DNA from: Berberis thunbergii
Taxonomy: Eukaryota; Streptophyta; Magnoliopsida; Ranunculales; Berberidaceae
Direction: 5' to 3'
NCBI GenBank assembly: GCA_003290165.1
Contig: QNQO01000818.1
Location: 248,001 to 312,000 of the forward strand
Length of the DNA stretch: 64,000 bases
Positions 41,656 through 52,777 of this stretch are shown one piece after another. Position 1 is the stretch's first letter. Each line of letters opens with the position of its first letter. A program made the position numbers and the translations under genes. The notes beneath the pieces are model-generated. The model made no database searches. It saw only the letters and a list, made by a program, of their open reading frames with translations, and was not told the origin of the DNA.

Positions 41656-42518
41656 ATATATATATATATATATATAAATTGAAGGAAAAAAAAAAGATAA
41701 AAAAAAGATAAAAGAAAACCTTAAATTGAGAAGGAAAAAAAAATCACACATTTATTCAAAACAACTATTAGTGGTATTTGATTTGGTTGTTTCCTTGTTG
41801 CTCCCTCTAAAGCACTATCCCAACCACCACCCCATACATTTATCTCTTATCCCACCAATAAAAATAAATAGATAAATAAACTCTCAAACATAAAATCTTT
41901 ATCTTCTTCTCCTCTCTGCTATTTGTCGCCTCACTCACACTAGTAAGTCCATGCCTATACCCTTAATTTCCAAATTTTGTATTCCAATCTACTTGAATCA
42001 AAGAACACAATCATTTTTTTCTTCTTCTAATCTCCTTATCTTCAACTATGCGGGAATGTCTTTACATGGTTTGATGGTTCTATGCTACTCAGTAATTTGC
42101 ACTACTAGTGTAGTGTGTGATGTTCAAATTGGCTGCAATGGAATTGAGATTTAAAAAAAAAATTAATTAATTGAAATTTGGAGGTTTTACATAATGGTCT
42201 TGGTGTTTTGGGCGGGATTAATCAGGCCCCATTTGGGCTCGAGGATATGAGAAGGTACGAGTTTGTTTTGAATGCATATTCATACATTGAGTTGATTCAT
42301 TTTGCTTTCTCATTCTCCCCAGCACCTCTAATTTCTTATCTTCTCTATCTTTGTACCAGAGTGTTTTTTTTTCTCCATAGCCCTTGCAGAGGTCACCGTG
42401 AGTGGGACATTCATCCTCGCGATTCCTCTGCAAGGACAACGAAGAAAAAAAAATAGAGAAGAAGAGGAAAAGAGGAGAAGAAGAATAATAGAAGGAGGTG
42501 GGTGGTAGTGCTTGATGG
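41656..42518. other. Gene-free stretch left of the nested insertion
   Basis: A (TA)n run and A-rich DNA are followed by a CT-rich stretch (about 41885-41940) with a perfect donor-like GTAAGT at 41942. This resembles a plant 5' UTR, but no exon follows. An 11-bp inverted repeat (CCTTGCAGAGG, 42383 and its complement near 42425) is also seen. No gene call is supported. Confidence 0.4.
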
Positions 42519-42527
42519 TAGGGGTGG

Positions 42528-43038
42528 TGATGCAGGACAACAGTTTTAGGAAATTCAGTTTTAGGAATTATGAAAAAATAGGAACTCTTATTTTATTACA
42601 TCAACAGTTTTAGGAAATCCAGTTTTAGGAAGTATGACAAAATAGGAACTCCTATTTTATCACATCAACAGTTTTAGGAAGTTCGAAAAAATAGGAACTC
42701 CTATTTTATCAACTCAATAGTTTTAGGAAGTTTGACAAAATAGGAACTCCTATTTTATTAAACGTATGATTTTCTTTTTGGTCTTTGACCGTACGTAGGA
42801 TTTCTAATTTTTCTTTCTTTTCCAACTCCTTGTCAAAGTTGGTTATTTAGCTTTAAATAGTATAAATAGAGAGGGATATCAACATGTAAGGGACATCTTT
42901 TCCAAGCAATCAAATAAACAATTTTATTCCTCAAACCCCTTTGTTATTATTACAATTTCTTCTTAACGCATCTCCTTCGTCTCTTCGCATCCCCGACGAT
43001 ATTTATATCGTCTTCTTCAAAATACGGGTACCACATCA
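42528..43038 (+). repeat. 5' LTR
   Basis: Starts TGATGCAGGA and ends ACCACATCA. It contains about four imperfect copies of a roughly 60-bp unit (AGTTTTAGGAA..TAGGAACTCCTATTTTAT). A TATA box, TATAAATA, lies at 42861-42868, probably the retrotransposon promoter. Confidence 0.95.
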
Positions 43039-43040
43039 AT

Positions 43041-43052
43041 TGGTATCAGAGC
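43041..43052 (+). promoter_or_regulatory. Primer-binding site, tRNA-Met type
   Basis: TGGTATCAGAGC lies two bases after the 5' LTR and complements the 3' end of initiator Met-tRNA. Confidence 0.9.
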
Positions 43053-43149
43053 CAGTGAATTTTGAGGTTTTTACCTCGAAATCGATTTTTCTCCGCTTCC
43101 GCAACACATCAAAAAAAAAAACATCCACCGATTTCCACCTCAACAAACA

Positions 43150-44459
43150 ATGGAAGAAATCACTATGGAAACCATAGATGCAAAACTTGCAAAACTTTCG
43201 GAAGATTTGACGGTGTCAATGGTTACCAAAATTGCACCGTTACAAGCCGACCTCAATGGTATTCAAAATCAGCTAGCATCGCTTCTGAAGCTTCTCAATA
43301 TGGAAGACAAGGTGTTTGTTCATCAACGTGAAAGAAAAGCGTCGTTAACTGATAACGGTAAAATCGATTCTGCAACTTCCATCCGGCGACATGACAAGAA
43401 TTCTTTCGAGCACAATAACGATATTCCGAAAGAAATCATGAAGGAGTTCGGTACCAAACATCAACATGAAAGTTTATCGGCTTGCCAAAAAGGAAAACTT
43501 CGGTTTTTCAGATCGATAGTGAAGATGATGATTCAATCGAAGATGAACAAGAAAAGCGATGGACAGATGATAGACGTCTCAGATCGGGTCAGAGTCCGTA
43601 TGGTGCTCTACCGGAATACAAGTTAAAAGCGGATATTCCGAATTTTACCGGGAATTTCAAAATTGAAGCGTTATTGAATTGGTTCTATGAGGTCGAAGCT
43701 TTCTTCCAATTTATGGAAGTTCCGGATCATTCTAAGGTGAAACTTGTTGCTTACAAGCTCAAGGGAGGAGCAGCCGCCTGGTGGGAAAAACTATGTGAAA
43801 ATTGTTCAAAAAGTGGTAAACCACCAATTTGTACTTGGGAGAGAATGAGGAAATTGATTCGCGAGAAGTTTTTACCACGGGATTTTAAACAACTTTTTGT
43901 CAAACTTCAGAATTGCCAGCAAGGAGCAAATTCGGTTGAAGATTATGTCTCAGAATTTTACAATTTGGTGGCTAGAAATCAACTTCATGAATCAGAGGAG
44001 CAGTTGGTATCTCGATTTACCGAAGGCTTGAATCGGTTAATTCAATATGGGATGACACAATCAGTCTATACAATGGTTGAGGCTATTCAACAAGCTTTGA
44101 CTATCGAACGTAGGGTCACGCATTCTTCTAGAGCTCCACCATTCCGACAATCAACTCGAACCCCAACCAATTACCGACCATCCAATTCTAATTACTCCAA
44201 CACCTATCAAAGGTCGTCATCTTATAATCCATCTTATTCCAATTCTGCTTCTCATGCAGAATTTCACAATTCTCCTTTTCCACAACAAGAAAGTCCCAAT
44301 TTTACTCGATCCCAATCTCCTCTCCCCAAACAAAATACACCTATACTCCCCACTCCTCAAGACAAGAACACAACCCCATTTTTCCCCCTAACCCACACAA
44401 ACAGTCCAATGTTTGATTTCCATCTAGAACTCAACCTGTTCCACAACGACATACGCTAG
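43150..44459 (+). pseudogene. Retrotransposon gag region, frame-broken
   Basis: A first frame from the ATG at 43150 runs to 43626, and a second frame from about 43482 to 44459 carries the gag core (PEYKLKADIPNFTGN, KLKGGAAAWWE, FLPRDFKQLF). The switch lies near an A-run at about 43486-43495. The gag zinc knuckle (CNKCQQFGHTSSDC, CX2CX4HX4C, at 44489-44530) lies in yet another frame, that of pol. The protein would form virus-like particles in the cytosol if intact. Confidence 0.8.
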
Positions 44460-44461
44460 GG

Positions 44462-47400
44462 GAGTATTCGAAGTTTCGTGAAGATAAGTGCAACAAGTGT
44501 CAGCAATTCGGTCATACATCCAGTGACTGCCGCAGGTTTAATGGCCTCATTAGTGATGAACCTCACGTTGACGAAGAAGGACCGTATGAAGATGACAGTG
44601 CACGTAACGACACCGATGATGTTTTCGAAGCTTATGATGATCACTTTATGGGTATGATACGTCATTTGTTACTTGCCGAACCGTGCTTTTCACAACGCCA
44701 TAGTATCTTTCGGTCAAAGTGTTTGATAGGAGGGAAGGTGTGTGATATGATTATGGATAGTGGAAGTGTTGACAATTACATTGCGTCCAATGTGGCGCAA
44801 GGGTTAGATTTGCCGGTGACACCGCATCCTCGTCCTTATCAAGTTGGTTGGGTTAATAGTTCTTCATCTCAGCAAATTACTCATCAATGCATGGTGAAAT
44901 TCTCTTTTCCAAATTTTGAGGATACGGTGCTTTGTGATGTAATCAACATGAGTGCTACACATCTTCTTCTTGGTCGCCCTTGGCAGTATGATGTTCGTGC
45001 AGTTCACAATTGCTATGAGAATACTTACACTTTTTACAAGGATGGGAAACGAAAGGTTCTACATCCTTCCAAGTCTTCCTCGGTTGTGAACGAGCATAGT
45101 GACGGACACACAGGTGCTTTGGTGGCTACTATTGCTCATCAATTACATACAGTCCACACGTTGAGTTCTCATGAAGACAACAAACCTCTAGTAGAAGTTC
45201 CTTCACAGGTACAACCCTTATTAAATCAATTCGGTGTTTTATTTCCTGATGAATTGCCTGCTACTTTGCCTCCTTTACGCGACCTTCAACATCAAATCGA
45301 TTTCATACCGGGAGCTTCATTACCAAATCACGCACACTACCGGTTGAGTCCGAAAGAACATGATATTTTGCAAGGCCAGGTAGAATATTTGTTGGCTAAA
45401 GGTTTGATTCGATATAGCAAAAGTCCTTGTGCTAGTCCAGCGTTTTTGGTCGAAAAGAAGGATGGTGGATGGAGAATGTGTATTGATTGTCGCGCTTTGA
45501 ACAGAATTACCATCCCGTATAGATTTTCGATTCCACGGATAGATGACATGATCGATATGCTTACTGGTTCTAAAATTTTCACTAAACTTGATTTACGTAG
45601 TGGATATCATCAAATCCGTATTCGTGAAGGGGATGAATGGAAGACATCTTTCAAAACAAAGGAAGGATTATATGAGTGGCTTGTTATGCCATTCGGATTA
45701 TCTAATGCTCCTAGCACCTTTATGCGACTCATGTATCAGGTTCTACAACCTTTCCTTGGTAAATTTGTTATTGTGTATTTTGATGATATCTTGATCTATA
45801 GTCGCAGTGAAGACGACCATCTCTCACAACTTTCTAAGGTGTTCCAAGTCCTTGCCGATAATGCTCTCTTTGTGAATTTGAAGAAGTGCACCTTTTTCTC
45901 AAATAAAGTCCTCTTCTTAGGGTATATTGTCTTGGACATCAGAATTTTAGTGGATGATTCTAAGGTGAATGCCATTGCAGATTGGCCTACACCTACATGC
46001 ATTCATGATGTTCGAAGTTTTCATGGGTTGGCATCTTTCTACAGGCGTTTTGTTCGGAATTTTAGTTCAATTGCTGCCGGTCTTACCGATTGTTTGAAAC
46101 GAGAAAAGTTTGAATGGACAGATGAGGCGGATAAGAGTTTCAATGCTCTTAAAGAAAAATTGTGTCGTACTCCAGTTCTTGCTATGCCAAATTTTGATAA
46201 GCCATTTGAAGTCGATTGTGACGCTTCAATTATCGGTATTGGTGCGGTTTTATCTCAAGGGGGTCATCCGGTTGCTTATTATAGTGAGAAAAATTCTGAT
46301 GCTAGGAAGAAGTGGTCTACTTATGAATTAGAATTAATTGTTCTTGTGCAAGCTTTAAAACATTGGCATACTTATCTTGTTCATCGAGAATTCATCCTTA
46401 ACACTGACAATCACGCTTTGAAATTCTTGACTACTTCAGCCAAGGTAAACAGAATGCATGATCGTTGGTTATCGACCATCAACAAGTATACTTTTTCGGT
46501 TCGGCATAAGAGTGGAAAGTTGAATCAAGTTGCTGATGCTTTAAGTAGACGTGCTCATCTACTTGTGACTATTCGGAATGAGAGTTTGGCCTTTGATTAT
46601 CTGAAGGATCTTTATGGTGAAGATGACGATTTCAAAACTATGTGGGAAAAATGTCGTTCTCTTTCGCATGGTACAGATGACTTCTTAATTCAAGATGGTT
46701 TTCTTTTCAAAGGTAATCGTCTTTGCATTCCCCACGGTTCTTTACGTCTACATCTTATTCGTGAATTACATGGGGGAGGCCTTGGAGGACACTTTGGACG
46801 TGATAAAACAATTGCTCTTATGGAAGAAAGATATTTTTGGCCTTCTTTGAAGCTTGATGTTCAAAGATTTGTCCAAAGGTGTATGGTTTGCCAAAGATCT
46901 AAAGGAACTATTCAGAATACCGGTCTCTATACTCCACTACCAGTTCCAGATGCACCTTGGGTTGATGTTAGCATGAATTTTGTGTTAGGCTTACCTCGTA
47001 CTCAAAGAGGTAATGATTCAATTATGGTTGTGGTTGATCGTTATTCCAAGATGGCACATTTTGTGGCTTGTAAAAAGACCACAAATGCTTCCAATATCGC
47101 ATACTTGTTTTTCAAAGAAGTGGTTCGTTTACATGGTGTTCCCAAGTCAATAACTTCTGACAGAGATACAAAATTTTTGAGTTACTTTTGGAAATCGCTT
47201 TGGATGCGTTTGGGGACTACATTACAGTTTAGCACTACTTGTCATCCTCAAACCGATGGACAAACAGAGGTTGTGAATCGTTCTTTAGGAAATTTGATTA
47301 GAGCAAAGATCGGCGACAAGGAAAAACAATGGGATATTCTTCTTCCACATGGAATTTGCTTTCAATACTTCAGTGAATCGCTCTACTGGTAAGACGCCTT

Positions 47401-47879
47401 TTGAAATTGTCTATTCTAAGGTGCCCCATCATGTTCTTGATATCATAGTACTTCCAAAGCTTCGGGATTCTCATGCCAAGGCTAACAATATGGTGGATAA
47501 AGCTTCTCAAATCCATCATGAGGTAAAATCAAAGCTTGCAGAGTCTAATGCCAGGTACAAAGAAGATGCCGATAAACATAGGCGTTTTAAAGAATTCAAA
47601 GAAGGAGAGTTAGTCATGATTCATCTTCGCAAAGAACGATTTCCCGTGGGAACTTATAACAAGACAGAGATGAATAAATATGTCCCTTTCCAGATTTTGA
47701 AGAAAATAAATGATAATGCATATGTCATTGATCTTCCTGTTGAATGGCATATCTCCAACATCTTCAATGTTCAAGAAATTTTTACGTTTCATGACGATAC
47801 TGAGGCCATGGTAGGTGATGACAACTCGAGGACGAGTTTTTCTAAAGAAGGGGAGCCTGATGCAGGACAACAGTTTTAG
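44462..47879 (+). pseudogene. Retrotransposon pol region (PR, RT, RNase H, integrase), one frame break
   Basis: Open from the gag knuckle through 47392. Features seen: protease DSGS at about 44756, RT with YFDDILIYS near 45775, RNase H with DCDAS near 46217, and the integrase zinc region (H..H..CMVC, about 46750-46885). The integrase catalytic core follows, with Asp near 46962, Asp near 47160 and Glu near 47268. Near 47345-47352 the frame shifts, and the integrase C-terminus continues in the frame ending at 47879, about 22 bp inside the 3' LTR. No classical chromodomain was recognised. Confidence 0.85.
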
Positions 47880-48368
47880 GAAATTCGGTTTTAGGAATTA
47901 TGAAAAAATAGGAACTCCTATTTTATCACATCAACAGTTTTAGGAAATCCAGTTTTAGGAAGTATGACAAAATAGGAACTCCTATTTTATCACATCAACA
48001 GTTTTAGGAAGTTCGAAAAAATAGGAACTCCTATTTTATCAACTCAATAGTTTTAGGAAGTTCGACAAAATAGGAACTCTTATTTTATTAAACGTATGAT
48101 TTTCTTTTTGGTCTTTGACCGTACGTAGGATTTCTAATTTTTCTTTCTTTTCCAACTCCTTGTCAAAGTTGGTTATTTAGCTTTGAGTAGTATAAATAGA
48201 GATGGATATCAACATGTAAGGGACATCTTTTCAAAGCAATCAAATAAACAATTTTATTCCTCAAACCCCTTTGTTATTATTACAATTTCTTCTTAACGCA
48301 TCTCCTTCGTCTCTTCGCATCCCCGACGATATTTATATCGTCTTCTTCAAACTACGGGTACCACATCA
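47858..48368 (+). repeat. 3' LTR
   Basis: Same length (511 bp) and ends as the 5' LTR, with the internal repeats and TATAAATA at 48191-48198. The pol stop codon TAG (47877-47879) lies inside it. Confidence 0.95.
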
Positions 48369-48978
48369 GGTGGGCACGGGACGGGATGGACATCGTCCCT
48401 ATTCCATCTTGTTTGTTCGAGATCGAGACGAGATAAACCTCATATCGACCTCGTCCCATCCCAAATGGGTTTGGGACGGAACAGGACGTGACATGATTAA
48501 CATGTACCAAATCTCCAACTACATAACTCATAGTATACAACTAACCCAAATCATCATTTGCCTTTAATCCTATAACCAATCTAAAATGTGAAAAAACATA
48601 AATTTTTATGAGTTATATTTTACTTACAATATTCAAACTAAAGTTTTTATCTAAATAAATAGTATCAAATCAAACAAGTAAATTTTCAAAATACTTTGAT
48701 TTAATTTCAACACATCTTAAAATTTATTTTAGAAGAGTAATTTAGTAAAAACTAATAATAATAAATATTAAATAAATAAAGTTTGAGATGGGATAGGTGA
48801 GATTGAAAATCTACATCCATATTCCATCTCATTCTAGATTGGGACAAGACGAGATGAAATCATAATGAGTTTAATTAATCCTAAAAGGACCTGAAAAATC
48901 GAGATCGAAATCATAGGATGGGATACCTACTTCTACTTGACGGATAATAGAGGGAGAGAGGTTGTGGGTTTTTTGTTT

Positions 48979-49168
48979 GAGTGAGGTTAGGAAACCATGT
49001 TTTGTAAACATGTTTTGCAACCAGGATGGTATGACATCGTTAGAGTGAGGTTTTTACAACTTTAAGATACACATAAAATCTTTAGGAATTTCATCATTCT
49101 TACTAAATCATGACAGGTCATCATGGTTGTCAAACATGTTTACAAGACATGATTTCCTAGCATTTTCC
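48979..49168. mobile_element. MITE, family 2, with perfect 9-bp target duplication
   Basis: 190 bp, with ends GAGTGAGGTTAGGAAACC and GATTTCCTAGCATTTTCC. The target duplication TTTTTGTTT is at 48970-48978 and 49169-49177. The inner arms repeat TGTTTTGCAACCAGG. It is Mutator-like by duplication length and lies about 330 bp upstream of the GDSL gene. Confidence 0.85.
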
Positions 49169-49493
49169 TTTTTGTTTATTTGTTTATATTTGGTAGCACG
49201 GGAGAAAAACTGGGTAGAAGTGGTGATGTGGGATGGTGCAAGCCTTTTTCTTAAAATTGTCCAATGTCATACGGAACAAATTTAAATTCGAGTGTCCTCC
49301 TAACAGATCCAACCCACCCTAGTTTGAGCCTCAATTATCACAGTCCTCCTAGCATGTCCTCCTTACAGAACCACCATCATGAGTCCTCATTTATGACAAG
49401 TTGGCAACAACTTTGAAATCATCACAAAGAAGTATTTATCCTTAAAAACAAAAGTTGGCAAAGAGAGTAGAGTGAAAAAGAGTGAAGCAAAAA

Positions 49494-52400
49494 ATGGAGA
49501 CAAGCCAAGCAACTCTTCATCAATCTTCATCTCATCTTCTTCAGCTAACCCTCAACAAGCTCATATTTCTACTACTGATCTCACTCACACTTCCCATCAC
49601 AGCTCACTCACTTTGCACCAAGCCCCCCATTATCTTCAATTTTGGTGATTCAAACTCAGACACTGGTGGACTTGTAGCTGGACTGGGGTACCCTGTCAAT
49701 CTTCCCTATGGCCAAACCTTCTTCCATAGATCAACTGGTCGATTGTCTGATGGTCGGCTTGTCATCGATTTCCTCTGTAAGTCTGCTAATTTTATCTCAC
49801 TTTATTTCCATGGTGAATGATGGTTTGAATTGTTGGATGCAATGAATCATAATGGTGTCTTGTAGTTTAGGATCAATTGCTAGCTATGTTAATTATACAT
49901 GTTTGGATCGTTGTTGTATAGAATGTCGGTGCTTAGGTTTGGAGGAAATCACGCGTTTTGATTGTAGGGATCCACATTGCATTTTTTTATTATCAAGTGG
50001 CCATAATGTAATGTGAACCATTGTATTTATTTGCTATTCCTTGAGATGTGTGTGATTAAATTATTGGATGGTTTGAATCCCATACTGAATAGGTTGGATT
50101 TGGATGGATAGATATTTTCCAATATGGTTTGAAGATGATCTCCTAGTTATTGGATTAGAGCATTTCGAACCATGTATCAAAAACTTGTCCCCTAATAAGT
50201 CCTTTTTAGGGATTCTTGACATGCTAGAGATCGGATTTTTTTTTAAGGTTTACAGTCTTTCTTGGAACGAAAATGCTAGAAAACCAGGATTTTGCAACCA
50301 GGGTGATGTGGTGGCGCGATCTTCCCAAAGTTTTTATGTGCATCTCGAGATTATAAAAAACCTCCTCTGATGATGCCACATTATATTGGTTGCAAAACTT
50401 GGTTCCCTAGCATCACTCTTCATTGGAAATGCTCTTAGGAAATTTGGAAATTGTGATGGCCTATCAATTTAACAACAATATACAATTGATGGTGTGGCTA
50501 ATTTTTTCATGATGAAAAAAATTATATAATTCCTCATTTATAAAAGTGACCCGTGAGCATAACTTGTTTTTTAGTTTGTGGAAGTGCTAAAAAATGATTT
50601 TCTTATCTGATTGTAATAATCAATAACAATTTATACTTTCCCCTTCTTGTCATACTGAATGATGAAACGTGACAATGTCTTCCATCGTAAACATAGCAGA
50701 TTTTCAAGAACTTTTTCGATAAAAATCGTCAAACAAGATACTTGCTTTATTCAACTAAGTTCCAAATTGGATTGATAACCATCAGTAGTTTTCAGTATAT
50801 CTTTGCAAAGTTTTGTGAACATAAGATAACTTCTATTAGGAAGAGTAGAAGTAAAAAATTAAAAACTATTGGTAAATGAAGAAGAAGATATGGTATGGGA
50901 AATGATAAAGGCATCTCTTTTCCATACAACACTGTCAGAAACAATACAGTATTCTCTGCCCTGTTGTGGATTTCAGTATTTCACACAATGGACCCAATAT
51001 AAAAGTTAAACTATCCAGAAAATTAGTTCAGAGAGATCAGTTTATTATGTCAATTATTTGATCTATGGGTCTCACCACTCTCTGTTGTCAGGTTCTGTCT
51101 TTTTGGGGTAGGGTTTCTGAATTTGTTCAAATTTGTTTGAATCCATAACCCACCTTAGACCATTTCCATTGATAGATCTGAATACGAGGTTTAGGGTTCC
51201 TTTCTTCACCTTGTATTTCGAGATAAAGTCCACTCCCATTACCCATGGCATCCACCGCTACCTAATACATGCAAAAAGTTGGGATGTGGGTGTTATCTAA
51301 TGTGACGCTCGTCTTGACTGTGTGTTGACCATGTGCTCTACTCAGTACAACTCAATAACTTAAAAAACTATTTTACTATGTGGAAAATTGACCTTAGCCG
51401 TATGTGATCCATATCCGATTAAGACCCGCATCAACATTTTGTTGCGTAAAACCTCAAACTTTGTGTGCTGGGCATGCTAAACAGAATGGCAGGAGATGAT
51501 TCAAGTTAAAAATGCTTGTGTGCATGAAGATATTTTAACCGACATCAACCCTAAACCCCCATTTTTGACCGAAGATTTGAGGTCTGCTATTGGAGATCAT
51601 CTTAATATATAACGTTAGAAAGTACTTGTGTTTGTTATATTTTGTTGATAAATAATTGCGATATTGCAGGTGAAAGTTTGGAGATTGGTTATTTGAGCCC
51701 ATATTTGGATTCTTTGAGATCAAATTTCACAAATGGAGCAAATTTTGCGATAGTTGGTTCATCAACTCTACCAAAGTTTGTGCCCTTTGCTTTGAACATT
51801 CAAGTGATGCAATTTCTTCATTTCAAGTCTCAATCACTTGAAGGTGAAGTACTCCATTGCCTTGCTGTATATTCTAATAATTAAAAAAAAAAAAAAAAAG
51901 GAAATGGTTTAAAATTTTTTGTTTATGTAGGTTCAAGATTTTCAATAGATGAACAAAGATTCAGCAATGCATTATACATGTTCGATATTGGACAGAATGA
52001 CCTCTCAGACGCCTTTGCTAAAAACCTGTCTTACGCTCAAGTTGTTAGAAGAATACCTTTGGTCCTTGCAGAAATCAAAAGTGCAATTATGGTGAGTCAA
52101 ATACTGAATCTTTAGTGAAATTCAGTCCAATTTTTTACGGGTAAAATCTGTTTAAAATGTTCGGTCTTATTTAAAACGTAGACTATATATGGGGGAGGTG
52201 GGAAGAACTTTTGGGTCCATAATACAGGACCATTAGGATGTCTACCTCAGAAGCTTTCTTTACTCAGTCATCAGAAGCCAGTTCTTGATCGACATGGATG
52301 TATTCAATCCTACAACGATGCAGCCCAAGTGTTTAACAAAGGTTTACGTTCACTTTGTGAAGAGCTGAGATCAACGTTGAAGACTGTGACCATTGTCTAT

Positions 52401-52777
52401 GTAGACATTTTCAGCATCAAATATGATCTCATTGCCAATGCTGCCAAATTTGGTAGGTAGAAACCTTTGAACTTGGGTGAAATTTCTATTACACATTATT
52501 TACTTTGATGCGAGTTTATGAATTGAGGATTTTTATGTTACAAGGTTTTGGAAATCCATTGATGGCGTGTTGTGGAGCCGGAGGGCCTCCATACAACTAC
52601 GACATTAACAAGAAATGTGGACAAGCTGGTTTTACCGTTTGCAACGATGCTGGCAGGTACATAAGTTGGGATGGAGTCCATCACACTGATCCAATGAACA
52701 AGCTAATAACGAAAGAAATAATGTCTACAGCTTTTTCAACACCCAAGTTGAAGTTCAATTACTTCTGTAATTCTTGA
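49494..52777 (+). CDS. GDSL esterase/lipase (ENOD8/FXG1-like, SGNH hydrolase)
   Basis: Five exons: 49494-49776, 51670-51843, 51931-52091, 52182-52452 and 52545-52777, giving 373 residues, the usual plant GDSL length and exon number. The ATG at 49494 is the first in frame and starts a signal sequence (hydrophobic about 22-37, likely cleaved near AHS39). Block I is [12 protein letters not shown] with nucleophile S53; Asn replaces the Leu of GDSL, as is usual in this subgroup. Block II has G124, block III GQND (173-176) and block V DGVH with D339 and H342. LPYGQTFFH and [11 protein letters not shown] are subgroup signatures. It is expected to be a secreted, apoplastic acyl-ester hydrolase; the substrate cannot be told. 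The gene is intact, and its 1.9-kb first intron carries a MITE. Confidence 0.95.
50268..50418. mobile_element. MITE, family 2 relative, in GDSL intron 1
   Basis: About 150 bp with inverted ends (GAAAATGCTAGAAAACC; GGTTCCCTAGCATCACTC) and inner arms ATTTTGCAACCAGGGTGATG and ATATTGGTTGCAAAAC. Flanks TTCTTGGAA and TTCATTGGA suggest an imperfect target duplication. Its ends also resemble those of family 1 (GCATCACTC), linking the two families. Confidence 0.75.

Larger units (their letters stand above)
42528..48368 (+). mobile_element. Ty3/gypsy LTR retrotransposon, CRM/RIRE7-like, nearly complete
   Basis: It is 5,841 bp, with two 511-bp LTRs, a perfect 5-bp target duplication GGTGG (42523-42527 and 48369-48373), a Met-tRNA primer site, gag, pol in the order PR-RT-RH-INT, and a polypurine tract (47844-47855). 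By eye the LTRs differ at about 10 positions, roughly 2%, so insertion is recent. The integrase after the RT/RNase H marks it as Ty3/gypsy. The gag and integrase wording and the pol frame running into the 3' LTR resemble the CRM (centromeric retrotransposon) lineage. Frame breaks are present in gag, between gag and pol, and in the integrase. Confidence 0.95.
42519..48935. mobile_element. Small hAT-type element split by the gypsy insertion
   Basis: The left end TAGGGGTGG (42519-42527) continues after the gypsy element as GCACGGGACGGGATGG (48374 on). The right end at 48935 is complementary in pattern (GGATACCTACTTCTA). Flanking 8-bp repeats CTTGATGG (42511-42518) and CTTGACGG (48936-48943) differ at one base; 8 bp is the hAT target length. 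Without the gypsy element it is about 570 bp, with no transposase. It is rich in GGGAC/GTCCC motifs. Confidence 0.75.

Noticed and set aside
41880..42450. Gene start suggested by a CT-rich leader and GTAAGT
   Set aside because: No coding exon follows on either side of the nested insertion, so the donor-like site alone is not evidence.
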